Part shown: positions 34,453-41,902 of the stretch, piece after piece
Layout of the letters: each line of letters begins with the position of its first letter
How positions within the stretch are numbered: position 1 is the stretch's first letter
Source: Candidatus Uhrbacteria bacterium
GTDB lineage: Bacteria > Patescibacteriota > Patescibacteriia > UBA9934
DNA length: 52,840 nucleotides
Direction: 5' to 3'
Assembly (NCBI GenBank): GCA_943350635.1
Contig: CALRAI010000003.1
Coordinates: forward strand, 1 to 52,840
The notes under the pieces: generated by a model
What the model was told of the DNA's origin: nothing
Seen by the model: only the letters and a program-made list of their open reading frames with translations
Databases searched by the model: none
Program-made: the position numbers and the translations under genes

Positions 34453-35573
34453 AATGAAATTTTATAGGGTTTGTATTCTTTGAGTACCATATCGATCTGT
34501 TCGACCCAGTCACGAATCCGATCTTGGGGGATGGTCTTTGCAAAAGCGCGATGTTCCTCCATGATCCTCCCCCATGTACGATCTTTTGCCGTCTTCGAAA
34601 CAATACTTCGAAGTTCTCCGAGTCCGTTTCCTTCCGTTGCCAAGGCAGAAAGGCCAATGAGAAATATCGCTTGCTTTGGCTTTATTCGGGGCTGAGATCT
34701 GTAGATTTCTCGAAGTAGATCCTTGTTGCTTCTTGAAAGCGTGAACAGTCCGTTATTTCTTGCATTGATGATCTTTTTCCAATAGTACAAGACGACTTTT
34801 CGGCTTACGTCGTTTTTGAACATTTGCTTGAACGTAAAATCGTTTTCTTGCACCAATGTTTTGAAGAGACTCTTCATCTTTACTCTTTTGCACAAGCGAA
34901 TCTCGAATCGCAAGATCTCGATAAGCTCCTTTCGCTCTTTAAATTCTTTGAAAAGGTCGATCTGACGTGGCGTTTGATCCCTATCTATTGCACGTTTCTT
35001 TCCTTTATTCAGATCCGCGACCTTGTCGTAAATAACCAATTCGTGAGCGTCGGTGTGAGCACATAGGCTTTGTCCGTCATTGATGAATCGGGCACGTGAA
35101 AAGTCGAAGCTCTTTCGGAGATCGATCTTTCCAATCTCAGATATTAGGTGGATCGCGGTATGCCCGTTGGTGAGTAGGATATTTTTTGAGTAATGGATCG
35201 CGGATACTTTGGCGTTTTCAATAGAATGCTGAAATATTCTTACGCCTACATGTTTCAACCGTTCTGCAAGCGTTTCCACGATACGACCAAAATCTCCGTC
35301 GATAAGCTCTTCGAGGTTGTTACCGTATATAAGTTTTGGAGCTGAGAATTCAATTTTTACATTCTGTAAAATGTCACCCTTTAGTTTTCGTTTGTATAGC
35401 GTCACTCGCGGAAAGTACATACCACTGGTCTTGTCTGCTTTCGTCGGATTACGAACAAACCTTTGGTAGTCTTTCGTTCTGGCCTGTAAATCCCAATCGG
35501 GGATCTCGGTATTGTTCTTGTCGAGAAAAGTACACTCATTCAATGGAACCAGTAAGCAGACGGTGTCGATCAT
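34449..35573 (-). CDS. phage/plasmid replication protein, II/X family-like
   Basis: The product has 374 residues. The N-terminus MIDTVCLLVPL and the block VKIEFSAPKLIYGNNLEEL, followed by AKVSAIHYSKNILL and a later ELVIYDK, match the II/X replication proteins of filamentous phages and related plasmids. These start rolling-circle replication by nicking DNA. The single catalytic Tyr cannot be assigned with certainty by eye. Its presence suggests that the island replicates as a circle after excision. The start overlaps the stop of the 46-residue gene upstream, and its stop overlaps the 55-residue gene, so three genes form one operon. Confidence 0.7.
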   Translation of the reverse strand: MIDTVCLLVPLNECTFLDKNNTEIPDWDLQARTKDYQRFVRNPTKADKTSGMYFPRVTLYKRKLKGDILQNVKIEFSAPKLIYGNNLEELIDGDFGRIVETLAERLKHVGVRIFQHSIENAKVSAIHYSKNILLTNGHTAIHLISEIGKIDLRKSFDFSRARFINDGQSLCAHTDAHELVIYDKVADLNKGKKRAIDRDQTPRQIDLFKEFKERKELIEILRFEIRLCKRVKMKSLFKTLVQENDFTFKQMFKNDVSRKVVLYYWKKIINARNNGLFTLSRSNKDLLREIYRSQPRIKPKQAIFLIGLSALATEGNGLGELRSIVSKTAKDRTWGRIMEEHRAFAKTIPQDRIRDWVEQIDMVLKEYKPYKISL

Positions 35574-35710
35574 AAATTTGCTTTAGCTTTTAATCGCGTG
35601 TCTACCTCCAAAAGCAACGCAAAGAGTCCAACCAGATTTTCTTTCTCTGGAAGTTTATCGAGCCCATTGGGGGAACTCATGATTGATTCTTTATTGTCAC
35701 CTTTAAACAT
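35570..35710 (-). CDS. 46-residue unknown protein ahead of rep
   Basis: A very small ORF from the ATG at 35710 to a TGA that overlaps the rep ATG (ATGA). It starts MFKGDNKESIMSSPNG and continues with a predicted helix (ENLVGLFALLLEVDTRL). The overlap and the upstream inverted repeat support translation. A second ATG at residue 11 is an alternative. No family is recognised; a copy-number or accessory role for the replication protein is only a guess. Confidence 0.5.
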   Translation of the reverse strand: MFKGDNKESIMSSPNGLDKLPEKENLVGLFALLLEVDTRLKAKANL

Positions 35711-35750
35711 ACGCTGGTAGCTTGATGCGGCCAGCGTAGTAATTCTTTAC
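35711..35750 (-). promoter_or_regulatory. inverted repeat and GTAAAGAAT motif in front of the rep operon
   Basis: ACGCTGG (35711-35717) and CCAGCGT (35731-35737) are perfect inverted arms directly before the first start codon. On the minus strand GTAAAGAAT (35750-35742) lies just upstream. It could be an operator or a leader hairpin. Confidence 0.45.
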
Positions 35751-35763
35751 TTGCGTGTATAAG

Positions 35764-35806
35764 AAAAAAGTGAGGTACAGAATTAATCTGTACCTCACTT
35801 TTTTTC
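35764..35806 (-). terminator. strong bidirectional terminator
   Basis: AAAAAAGTGAGGTACAGA, ATTAA loop, TCTGTACCTCACTTTTTTT; a perfect stem flanked by A- and T-runs. It overlaps the end of the minus-strand 35795-36658 gene. Confidence 0.85.
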
Positions 35807-36658
35807 ACGTTTTTTCTTTTCGAGCGAAATGATCTTTCCTATACCTCCGATATCGACATCTGGATAGTTTTTACCTTGGAGAAGTTTACTTATTTCTCGC
35901 CCTGATTTCTCGCGATTTTGGTAAATAATCTCATTCCGTTCAAGGATCTTCTGGTTTGTCTTTGTTTTAGCGAAGGTTAAGCTAGATTTACCGTGATATC
36001 GATTTTGTAGAGCTTTTATGTGTTTCCAATTTTTTTGGATGTAATCGATCACGTCACGTTGGCTGGCGGATTCGCTTATGTTAAGCGATATTGGATATTT
36101 CTTTACAGAATCCTTCATCCAGTGAATATGCATATTAGATAGGATTTCAACCATATGTTGATCAAGGACAAAATCTGCGTCCAGCCTCCCTTCTTTATTT
36201 AAAAATTTACTTATCTGTTTTTGAAAAGAAAAGTCCGGAAAAGCATCCTCAAAATCCTTACGCGCATCAGAGATGTTACAAAGATTTTCTAGTCTAAATA
36301 ATTTTGAATATTGTGAGATTTCGTCAAAAAGAAAAAGGTTGTAGTAAATATAACAGCGAACAACTTGTTCGATATAGCTAGTACAGAAAGGCAACTTAAT
36401 TGTGATTCGTTTAATGGCATCATCCATTTCCTTAAAATAGGCTGGGATATCTTCGGGATATTTCCCTCGAAGGGAAGTCGGCGTATAAATCGAAAAATAA
36501 AAACGTGATCGATCTTCCTCTGACATTACAAGACCATTTTCAGGAATTCCGATAGCTTTTCTAATTCCAAATACTTCTGATGTGAATTCATGAGTCACGA
36601 TCAGCTTTTTAAATTCTGTGAGAATCTTCTTTTCTCCTTGTGTTTGTTTAGATTCCAT
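35795..36658 (-). CDS. unknown island cargo protein
   Basis: A 287-residue, charged, soluble protein with no recognised family. Features: an early FGIRKAIGIP, an aromatic helix stretch (VVRCYIYYNLFLFDEI), a long middle region, and a Lys-rich helical C-terminus (LEKKKREKK) that runs into the terminator. The block SGREISKLLQGKNYPDVDIGGIGKII could be a small DNA-binding fold but is not diagnostic. It is transcribed divergently from the DUF2779 gene across a 38-bp region carrying two GTAAAGTAT motifs in opposite orientation. Location between replication and nuclease genes suggests accessory or defence cargo. Confidence 0.6.
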   Translation of the reverse strand: MESKQTQGEKKILTEFKKLIVTHEFTSEVFGIRKAIGIPENGLVMSEEDRSRFYFSIYTPTSLRGKYPEDIPAYFKEMDDAIKRITIKLPFCTSYIEQVVRCYIYYNLFLFDEISQYSKLFRLENLCNISDARKDFEDAFPDFSFQKQISKFLNKEGRLDADFVLDQHMVEILSNMHIHWMKDSVKKYPISLNISESASQRDVIDYIQKNWKHIKALQNRYHGKSSLTFAKTKTNQKILERNEIIYQNREKSGREISKLLQGKNYPDVDIGGIGKIISLEKKKREKK

Positions 36659-36661
36659 TTT

Positions 36662-36698
36662 TATACTTTACGTTACTCGGTAATGAATAGTAAAGTAT
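36662..36698. promoter_or_regulatory. divergent operator with inverted ATACTTTAC/GTAAAGTAT arms
   Basis: ATACTTTAC (36663-36671) and GTAAAGTAT (36690-36698) are perfect 9-bp inverted arms 18 bp apart. On each strand GTAAAGTAT ends within a few bases of a start codon, and one copy forms GTAAAGTATAAA ahead of the minus gene. The motif is shared with 34287-34295. Confidence 0.55.
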
Positions 36699-38187
36699 GT
36701 GCATGTTAATCACAAAAACCGATTACCTCGAATACACCTTTTGCCGAAAGAATCTTTGGCTTAGGAAACACAAACCCGAATTATTCGAGAATGTTGAGTT
36801 TAGCGATTTCGAGAAGAAGATCATTGAAGATGGAAACCTTGCCGAATCGGCGTGCCGGAAGCTATTCCCCGAAGGCATACTGATTGAATCTTCCGGCAAA
36901 CAGGCTATCGCGGAAACAAAAATGGAGATTGATTCGGACAAACAAACGCTCTTTCAAGCCACATTTCAGGATGATGTGTTCTTTATTCGCGCCGATATTC
37001 TCCGATACTCCCCCGAACTTCATGGCTGGGAGCTTTTTGAGGTAAAGGCAACGAATGAGGTGAAGCGTAAGGTGCCGCACCATCACGTCAACGACTTGGC
37101 ATTTCAAAAAATCATCATAGAACGGTGTGGATTGAAGATCGTCAAAGCATCTGTAATCCATCTGAACCGCGAATACGTGAAGCATGGAGCCGTGAATTTC
37201 CATGAGCTTTTCGTCTACGCTGATCTCACGGGGGAGGTCATCGAGGCAGAAATACAAGTGAAGCAGGAAATGGAAGATGCAAAGGCATACCTAAACTCCC
37301 CCGAAGAGAAAGGCTGTTTGTGTATTTACGAAGGGCGATCAAATCATTGCTCAACCTTTCCGTATTCCAACCCCGAAGTACCCGAATATTCAGTTCATGA
37401 TTTCAACCGTATCGGCATGAGTAAAAAAAAGCTTATTGACTGGATAGACAAGGGGGAGCTGTCTTTTGCCGACATTCAGAACCCAGAAGCTCTCAATGAT
37501 GCTCAACGACGGCAATACGACGCGCATACACTAAGCCGATCTATCGTCGATAAAGACGCGATTCACGACGTGCTGAATGATTTAGTCTTTCCGTTGCAAT
37601 TCTTCGATTATGAAGGCTATTCCAGCGCAATGCCTCTGTTCGACGGTTTTGGCGCATACGAACAAGTGCCGTTTCAGTATTCGCTTCACATTCTGCATGA
37701 AGATGGCACAATCGATCACAAAGAATTCCTTATCACAGAACCGTCGAGCGACTTGACGCTTCCGCTTATCGAGCGCATGAAAACGGATATTGATCCCAAG
37801 GGAACCGTCATTTCTTGGTACAAATCCTATGAATCTCAGCGGAACGACAAGCTCGCGGAGCTTCATCCGGAATACGCGCCATTTCTCAAAGAACTGAATG
37901 ACAAGATGTTCGACTTGATGACGATCTTTTCCGACGGTTATTACGTCGATCGGGCGTTCAAAGGGAGTGCGAGTATCAAGAAGGTATTACCTGTGGTCGT
38001 TCCGTCGCTATCGTATAAAACAATGAACATTCACGAAGGGAGCCAAGCGAGCGAACGTTGGGAAAAACTGATTTCAGCGAAAACATCCCAAGCCGAAAAA
38101 GACAAAATCGCCAAAGACTTACTCGAATACTGCAAGCTGGATACATGGGCGATGGTGGAAATCTATCGATTCCTCAAAACACTCTAA
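36697..38187 (+). CDS. DUF2779 protein: PD-(D/E)xK-like nuclease fused to a DEDD-type exonuclease-like domain
   Basis: The product has 496 residues; an ATG at residue 3 (36703) is an alternative start. The N-terminal half has features of Cas4/RecB-like nucleases: an early Cys (FCRKNLWL), a later D...WELFEVKATNEVK with E-x-K, and a Cys pair (GCLCIYEG...NHCSTF) that could hold an iron-sulfur cluster. The C-terminal half is the DUF2779 domain: LQFFDYEGYSSAMPLFDGF and EQVPFQYSLHI, then a final DLLEYCKLDTWAMVEI. The D-x-E and late Asp fit a DnaQ-like 3'-5' exonuclease. The catalytic roles are inferred from these patterns. It lies 2 bp before the next gene and is likely cotranscribed with it. Confidence 0.75.
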   Translation: MCMLITKTDYLEYTFCRKNLWLRKHKPELFENVEFSDFEKKIIEDGNLAESACRKLFPEGILIESSGKQAIAETKMEIDSDKQTLFQATFQDDVFFIRADILRYSPELHGWELFEVKATNEVKRKVPHHHVNDLAFQKIIIERCGLKIVKASVIHLNREYVKHGAVNFHELFVYADLTGEVIEAEIQVKQEMEDAKAYLNSPEEKGCLCIYEGRSNHCSTFPYSNPEVPEYSVHDFNRIGMSKKKLIDWIDKGELSFADIQNPEALNDAQRRQYDAHTLSRSIVDKDAIHDVLNDLVFPLQFFDYEGYSSAMPLFDGFGAYEQVPFQYSLHILHEDGTIDHKEFLITEPSSDLTLPLIERMKTDIDPKGTVISWYKSYESQRNDKLAELHPEYAPFLKELNDKMFDLMTIFSDGYYVDRAFKGSASIKKVLPVVVPSLSYKTMNIHEGSQASERWEKLISAKTSQAEKDKIAKDLLEYCKLDTWAMVEIYRFLKTL

Positions 38188-38189
38188 AT

Positions 38190-38873
38190 ATGATTCTTCC
38201 ATTTCTTCGCAAAGTGCTCGATGAGAATGGATTGTTTCATGGCAAGTTGCCCGAAGAATACGATCGAGAAGTTGTTGTCAGACTCATCGACTGGGTCAAA
38301 CAGGATTCGCCCGATACGGAAGAGATGAAAGAGCGAATCTCCGAAGAACAGCTTTCTATTCCGGAGGAATATCAACCCTATTTTCAAAACTACGATTCGT
38401 GTTATGCGTTTCTCCAACTTGCACGTTTAGAGTCCGAATCGTCGAGTTATTATTTTCCTTGGAGGAAACATTGCACGCCCGAACAGAAAGAGTGGGTGGA
38501 AAGTTGGTTTGTATTCAACGACGATGGACAATTGAATCTCGTCGAATCAGCGAAGAAACTTCGGGCTGATGAGGATCGGGGTCATCAAGCTGAAAAAGGT
38601 GAAGACATCCGAAAAGAGGTTCAATCCATGTTTGATTACTTTGGTTATTCAACAATTGAAATGGAGATATATGCTGCCGCCTATTCCATTCTCGGAGGAA
38701 CAGCGGAAGAAATCGTGCAAAAGGTCGGGGAAGATTCCCCGAGAGTGTACTTTTATCTGACAAAGCTCATACGCGATGGGTTTCTTATTGAGGCGTACAG
38801 GGATAAGACGCGAATCTATATTCCGATTACGATTCGTAAACTTTCTGTAAGGATGGGTGGTCTGGTGATTTAA
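38190..38873 (+). CDS. unknown protein with C-terminal winged-helix-like region, partner of the DUF2779 nuclease
   Basis: The product has 227 residues; the ATG at 38190 follows the nuclease stop by 2 bp, so the longer upstream frame is not used. The first 150 residues are acidic and rich in aromatic residues with no known motif. The last 70 (EMEIYAAAYSILGGTAEEIVQKV ... VYFYLTKLIRDGFLIEAY) read as a helix-turn-helix with a following wing, like small DNA-binding regulators. Tight linkage suggests it regulates or targets the nuclease. Possible defence function is an inference from context only. Confidence 0.6.
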   Translation: MILPFLRKVLDENGLFHGKLPEEYDREVVVRLIDWVKQDSPDTEEMKERISEEQLSIPEEYQPYFQNYDSCYAFLQLARLESESSSYYFPWRKHCTPEQKEWVESWFVFNDDGQLNLVESAKKLRADEDRGHQAEKGEDIRKEVQSMFDYFGYSTIEMEIYAAAYSILGGTAEEIVQKVGEDSPRVYFYLTKLIRDGFLIEAYRDKTRIYIPITIRKLSVRMGGLVI

Positions 38874-38892
38874 CAATTTTTCGGTAATACAT

Positions 38893-38907
38893 TGATAGAA
38901 TCTATCA
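38893..38907. promoter_or_regulatory. 15-bp palindrome upstream of the Panacea-like pair
   Basis: TGATAGA-A-TCTATCA, perfect arms. An extended -10 (TGGTATTAT, 38968-38976) follows 60 bp later, 10 bp before the 38986 start. Operator role inferred. Confidence 0.5.
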
Positions 38908-38985
38908 TTCTTTGCTTTGTTGGAAGGACCTGATAAAGTCTCCATTCATAACGGTAAAAATTGGATCTGGTATTATTAAGGCAAT

Positions 38986-39471
38986 ATGACTAAAGAAATC
39001 CAATTAACAGCTCAAAAAGTTGCCGAGTATTTTCTTTGGCTTGCGAAAGAGGAGGGAAAATCGATGACTAATAAGAAGCTCCAAAAGATGATTTACTACG
39101 CCCAAGCGTGGTTTCTTGCCATTCATGGTAATAAAATCTTTAACGATAAAATTGAAGCGTGGGTACATGGGCCTGCTGTTCGTGCTGTTTACATCAAGTA
39201 CAAAAAGTTTGGATTTGGGCCAATTGATTTACTGCCCTCAAAAGAGGAAATTTTGGAAATTCCGGAAGACAAGAAGAATTTCTTAAAAGAAGTTTGGAAG
39301 ATTTATGGCAAATACGACGCCGCATATTTAGAACGGCTGAGTCATTCCGAGATTCCGTGGCAAAAGGCTAGAGAAAATCTTGAACCCAATATGGGATCTG
39401 AAAACGAAATATCACCATCAGAAATGAGTACTTTTTACGGAGCAAAACTAAAAGCCAGACAAGCTGTTTAA
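38986..39471 (+). CDS. Panacea/SocA-like (DUF4065) antitoxin-type protein
   Basis: The 161-residue protein carries the Panacea domain pattern: TAQKVAEYFLWLAKEEGKSMTNKKLQKMIYYAQAWFLAIHG near the N-terminus, then IEAWVHGPAVRAVYIKYKKFG. Such proteins neutralise diverse toxins encoded beside them and help deliver partners for proteolysis (SocA with ClpXP). It is 3 bp from the next gene. An extended -10 lies 10 bp before the ATG, so the mRNA is nearly leaderless. The 15-bp palindrome upstream may be its operator. Confidence 0.82.
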   Translation: MTKEIQLTAQKVAEYFLWLAKEEGKSMTNKKLQKMIYYAQAWFLAIHGNKIFNDKIEAWVHGPAVRAVYIKYKKFGFGPIDLLPSKEEILEIPEDKKNFLKEVWKIYGKYDAAYLERLSHSEIPWQKARENLEPNMGSENEISPSEMSTFYGAKLKARQAV

Positions 39472-39474
39472 GTT

Positions 39475-39912
39475 ATGGGAATTCCAAAACTTGATGAACC
39501 GATTCAATCTGGAGAAATACCTCTCGATAGTGCGGAGTTACCACAGGATGACGTTGAACCAGAATTGATTCCGTATCTCATTTCGTTTCAAAGGTATAAC
39601 AGAAAGGAGTGTAAAATCGAAGAAATGGAAGCGAAATCTGCAAGAAAAGCATTCAAAGTCGTGAGAGATATAGGAATGAAGGTTAGAACCGAAGCTGATT
39701 TTAAAGTACATTTTCCAAAACTTGTTATAGCTCCTGTTGAGGACATTGGAGCGTACCGAGATCTTTTCAGGGGATTACGAGATTCACTAGATATAGAAAT
39801 GAAAGAGCTAAAATTCGAAACGGATAAAGGCAGATTGTTCTTTTTTGTGATCGATAAAATTTTTCATGTGGTTGCCGTGAGAGATAGCCATTACGAAGTA
39901 GACAAAAGATAG
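39475..39912 (+). CDS. unknown partner of the Panacea-like protein
   Basis: The 145-residue protein starts 3 bp after the antitoxin-like gene. Its N-terminal 45 residues are acidic and Pro-rich (LDEPIQSGEIPLDSAELPQDD). A mixed alpha/beta domain follows with KSARKAFKVVRDIG and ends RLFFFVIDKIFHVVAVRDSHYEV. I do not recognise a toxin fold. By position it is the candidate toxin or substrate of the pair, since Panacea proteins sit beside unrelated partners. Alternatives are a second regulator or a recruited cargo protein. It ends 24 bp before tRNA-Arg, at the right limit of the island. Confidence 0.6.
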   Translation: MGIPKLDEPIQSGEIPLDSAELPQDDVEPELIPYLISFQRYNRKECKIEEMEAKSARKAFKVVRDIGMKVRTEADFKVHFPKLVIAPVEDIGAYRDLFRGLRDSLDIEMKELKFETDKGRLFFFVIDKIFHVVAVRDSHYEVDKR

Positions 39913-39936
39913 ATGAGAATTGCATTTAGTACATCC

Positions 39937-40012
39937 GCCCTCGTAGCTCAACGGATAGAGTAAGGCGGTTCTAACGCCAAGGTTGAAGGTTCGACTCCTT
40001 CCGAGGGCACCA
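39937..40012 (+). tRNA. tRNA-Arg (TCT), CCA encoded
   Basis: Acceptor GCCCTCG pairs with CGAGGGC; the anticodon stem GGCG/CGCC encloses GTTCTAA (anticodon TCT). T-arm GAAGG-TTCGACT-CCTTC, discriminator A, CCA at 40010-40012. It marks the likely right edge of the island. Confidence 0.9.
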
Positions 40013-40210
40013 AGTTTTACAAAATAAAGGAAATAGCACAAGATATAAATGACTCCTACTAAATCAAACCATTGGAAGGGGATGAAATCGCCAATGACCC
40101 GCTCAGCAATGGGCGGGCTTAGTCGTTATTGAGGAAACTTTCAAAAGAGGTTATCCTTTGGGAGATTCCACAAAAGGACAATCGGCTGTAGGAACCGTAA
40201 GTAGTCAGTC

Positions 40211-40236
40211 GCGGCAGAAATGCCGCCTTTTGTTTT
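40211..40236 (+). terminator. terminator downstream of tRNA-Arg
   Basis: GCGGCA-GAAA-TGCCGC followed by CTTTTGTTTT. It lies 200 bp after tRNA-Arg; the stretch 40013-40210 contains a second hairpin (CCCGC...GCGGG near 40098-40118) and no gene that I see. Confidence 0.75.
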
Positions 40237-40321
40237 ATACGGTACAAAGCTCCATCACCCCGCTAAACCGCAATTCCTGCTCAAACGCACCCCAATTCAT
40301 GGTTCTGAACGCGTCCACTAT

Positions 40322-40437
40322 GTCCCGCCAGGATAATTTCTTATCGGATAGACCCGTAGGCCTCATGCCGCGCGGGGCGACCCATAGGGATTTGTCTCCA
40401 AAACACAACCGTCCGAAAGGGCGGTTTTGTTGTTTTG
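40322..40437 (+). repeat. structured element, copy 1, ending in a terminator
   Basis: About 115 bp beginning GTCCCGCCAGGATAATTTC. It includes a GATAA-TTTC-TTATC hairpin, a GCC-GCGC-GGGGC hairpin, and CAACCGTCC-GAAA-GGGCGGTT followed by a T-rich tail (40405-40437). It is nearly identical to 41141-41252. It looks like a small RNA or a leader/terminator module; the family is not recognised. Confidence 0.65.
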
Positions 40438-40504
40438 CCTTCAGTCCTTCTACAGGTTACCGGGTTTTGTTGGTATGCTTCTTTTACTTAATATCCGTCA
40501 GCTT

Positions 40505-41053
40505 ATGAATTCTGCACGAAGACTTTTTCTTGCTTTTGGCCTTATCGGAGCGCTATTTGGATGGCTCGGCAGTACCACGCCCGCCTTCGCGTGTTCGTGC
40601 GCCATGGCCACACCGAGCGAACAGTTTGAGAACGCTAAAGCAGTTTTTGTAGGGACGGTGAAAGATATCTCTGCAGATGGTTACGATAATATTGTGGATT
40701 TTGACGTAAGTGAATCACGGAAGGGTTTGAATACAAAAAGCGTTAGCGTTACGACAAGTCAACAAGGGGCTTCGTGTGGTTTCTCTTTCGAAAAAGGCCG
40801 AGAGTACACCGTGTATGCATACGATGATAACGGAGACCTTGGTACAGGAATTTGTAGCGGAACATCTCTGCTTATTGCTGACGCTCAGGATGGCGACAGT
40901 GAAATCGATATCACGAGCAATCCCACGGATCCAGCAATAAAAACAACAAAGAGTAAGAATTCTATCGCTCCCATCGTAATCGCGGTCATCATTTCATTTA
41001 TCGCTGGTGCATTGGCAACGCACGCGGTGGAGCATCGAAAGAAAACCAAATAA
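40505..41053 (+). CDS. TIMP/netrin-like secreted domain with C-terminal membrane anchor
   Basis: The product has 182 residues. The ATG at 40505 starts a signal peptide (MNSARRLFLAFGLIGALFGW...TPAFA) that ends directly before CSC, as in NTR/TIMP domains where Cys1 becomes the mature N-terminus. Later features fit: VFVGTVKDI, VDFDVSESRKGL, ASCGFSFEKGREYTVYAY and GICSGTSLL. A C-terminal helix (IAPIVIAVIISFIAGALATH) with a basic tail anchors it outside the membrane. Bacterial TIMP-like proteins have no clear role; metalloprotease inhibition is known only for animal members. The gene sits alone between two copies of the repeated element, as if carried as a cassette. Confidence 0.78.
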   Translation: MNSARRLFLAFGLIGALFGWLGSTTPAFACSCAMATPSEQFENAKAVFVGTVKDISADGYDNIVDFDVSESRKGLNTKSVSVTTSQQGASCGFSFEKGREYTVYAYDDNGDLGTGICSGTSLLIADAQDGDSEIDITSNPTDPAIKTTKSKNSIAPIVIAVIISFIAGALATHAVEHRKKTK

Positions 41054-41140
41054 GCCTAACCCACTCGCCTTAAATCGCTCCAAAAATAGCCGTCGAAATA
41101 CCCTTGTATAACCCTCATTATCTTGGTACTGAACTCACAC

Positions 41141-41252
41141 GTCCCACCAGGATAATTTCTTATCGGATAGACCCGTAGGCCTCATACCGCGCGGGGCGCC
41201 CATAGGGATTTGTCTCCAAAACACAACCGCCTGAAAATGGGGTTTTTGTTGT
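41141..41252 (+). repeat. structured element, copy 2, ending in a terminator
   Basis: Matches 40322-40437 with a few substitutions and one missing base (GGGGCGCCC for GGGGCGACCC). The terminal hairpin is different in sequence but still forms (AACC-G-CC ... GGGGTT, 41223-41251), which favours conserved RNA structure or terminator function. Confidence 0.65.
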
Positions 41253-41286
41253 ACAATCAAATCACCTCTACATAAGTTTCTCGCGT

Positions 41287-41424
41287 ATGCTAAAGAAAAG
41301 CGAAACGCCGATCAATATTACAATCATGTCCGTAGGAGGGCGTGGCGCAAACGTTATGGAACGCTTATACTCTCACTATAGCTTAGGCCTTCGTGGCGAT
41401 AACTATCGCGAACGTGATTCATAG
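41287..41424 (+). CDS. small ORF resembling the FtsZ N-terminal loop
   Basis: A 45-codon ORF. Its N-terminal part, ITIMSVGGRGANVMERL, resembles the FtsZ nucleotide loop (IKVIGVGGGGGNAVNRM). There is no Shine-Dalgarno or clear promoter, and the resemblance is short. It is either a remnant of an FtsZ-like gene, a small protein, or chance. It overlaps the longer ORF that leads into the next gene. Confidence 0.3.
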   Translation: MLKKSETPINITIMSVGGRGANVMERLYSHYSLGLRGDNYRERDS

Positions 41425-41434
41425 CGAAATAATT

Positions 41435-41902
41435 ATGAATATAGCAAGCGCACTCGACGTGTTAGGACTTTTTCTTTTCATCGCCGGCTTCGTAATCGGA
41501 CTCGGCGCGGTAACTGTTATTGACATTCATGGTTACTTAGGGCGAAGATCTTCATACTGGACCAAGGCCACCACTCAGACACATAAAGTCACTAAACCAA
41601 TGATTTGGGCGGGAATCGCACTCGCAATCATCGGCGGTCTGATTTTCTATCGTTCCGAGCGGATTCTTGGCATCCCGCTTGTGCACGCCGTCATCGCCCT
41701 TGTTCTTATTGCAAATGGGTATTTTCTTTCTTTCAAAGTAAGTCCCTTCTTGCTTACTCGTGAAAAGTCAGGTCATTCTGGTGACCTACTGCCTGTAACA
41801 TGGCAAAGGAAAATTATGGTGAGTTTGATTATTTCAGATCTCGGATGGTGGGGCGGGCTACTTTTGCTCTCCATACATATCGTAAACCGACAAACTCTAT
41901 GA
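41435..41902 (+). CDS. unknown four-helix membrane protein
   Basis: The product has 155 residues, from the ATG at 41435. Four hydrophobic segments are visible: VLGLFLFIAGFVIGLGAVTV, MIWAGIALAIIGGLIF, LVHAVIALVLIANGYFL and IMVSLIISDLGWWGGLLLL. Between the first and second is the loop IDIHGYLGRRSSYW. The pattern recalls small DUF-type membrane proteins with a conserved His in helix one, but no family is assigned. Its stop overlaps the next start by 4 bp, so it is the first gene of the carotenoid-cluster operon. Confidence 0.7.
   Translation: MNIASALDVLGLFLFIAGFVIGLGAVTVIDIHGYLGRRSSYWTKATTQTHKVTKPMIWAGIALAIIGGLIFYRSERILGIPLVHAVIALVLIANGYFLSFKVSPFLLTREKSGHSGDLLPVTWQRKIMVSLIISDLGWWGGLLLLSIHIVNRQTL

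Larger units (their letters stand above)
28517..39936. mobile_element. integrative island between tRNA-Asp and tRNA-Arg
   Basis: The left end is a serine recombinase whose last codons lie inside tRNA-Asp. The island carries a type III restriction-modification pair, an excisionase-like HTH protein, a II/X-type replication protein, two very small genes, a DUF2779 nuclease, unknown cargo and an antitoxin/partner pair, ending just before tRNA-Arg. Genes are A/T-richer than the flanks. The right boundary is inferred from gene content; no long direct repeat of the tRNA was found, which is usual for serine recombinases with short cores. Confidence 0.7.

Noticed and set aside
39808-40041. 77-codon minus-strand ORF over tRNA-Arg
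   Set aside because: It is antisense translation of tRNA-Arg (GRSRTFNLGVR type) and of the gene beside it.
40235-40366. 43-codon minus-strand ORF across repeat copy 1
   Set aside because: Its first 15 codons are kept in copy 2 but the frame is then lost, and the repeat fits a structured RNA/terminator better. Coding was not accepted.
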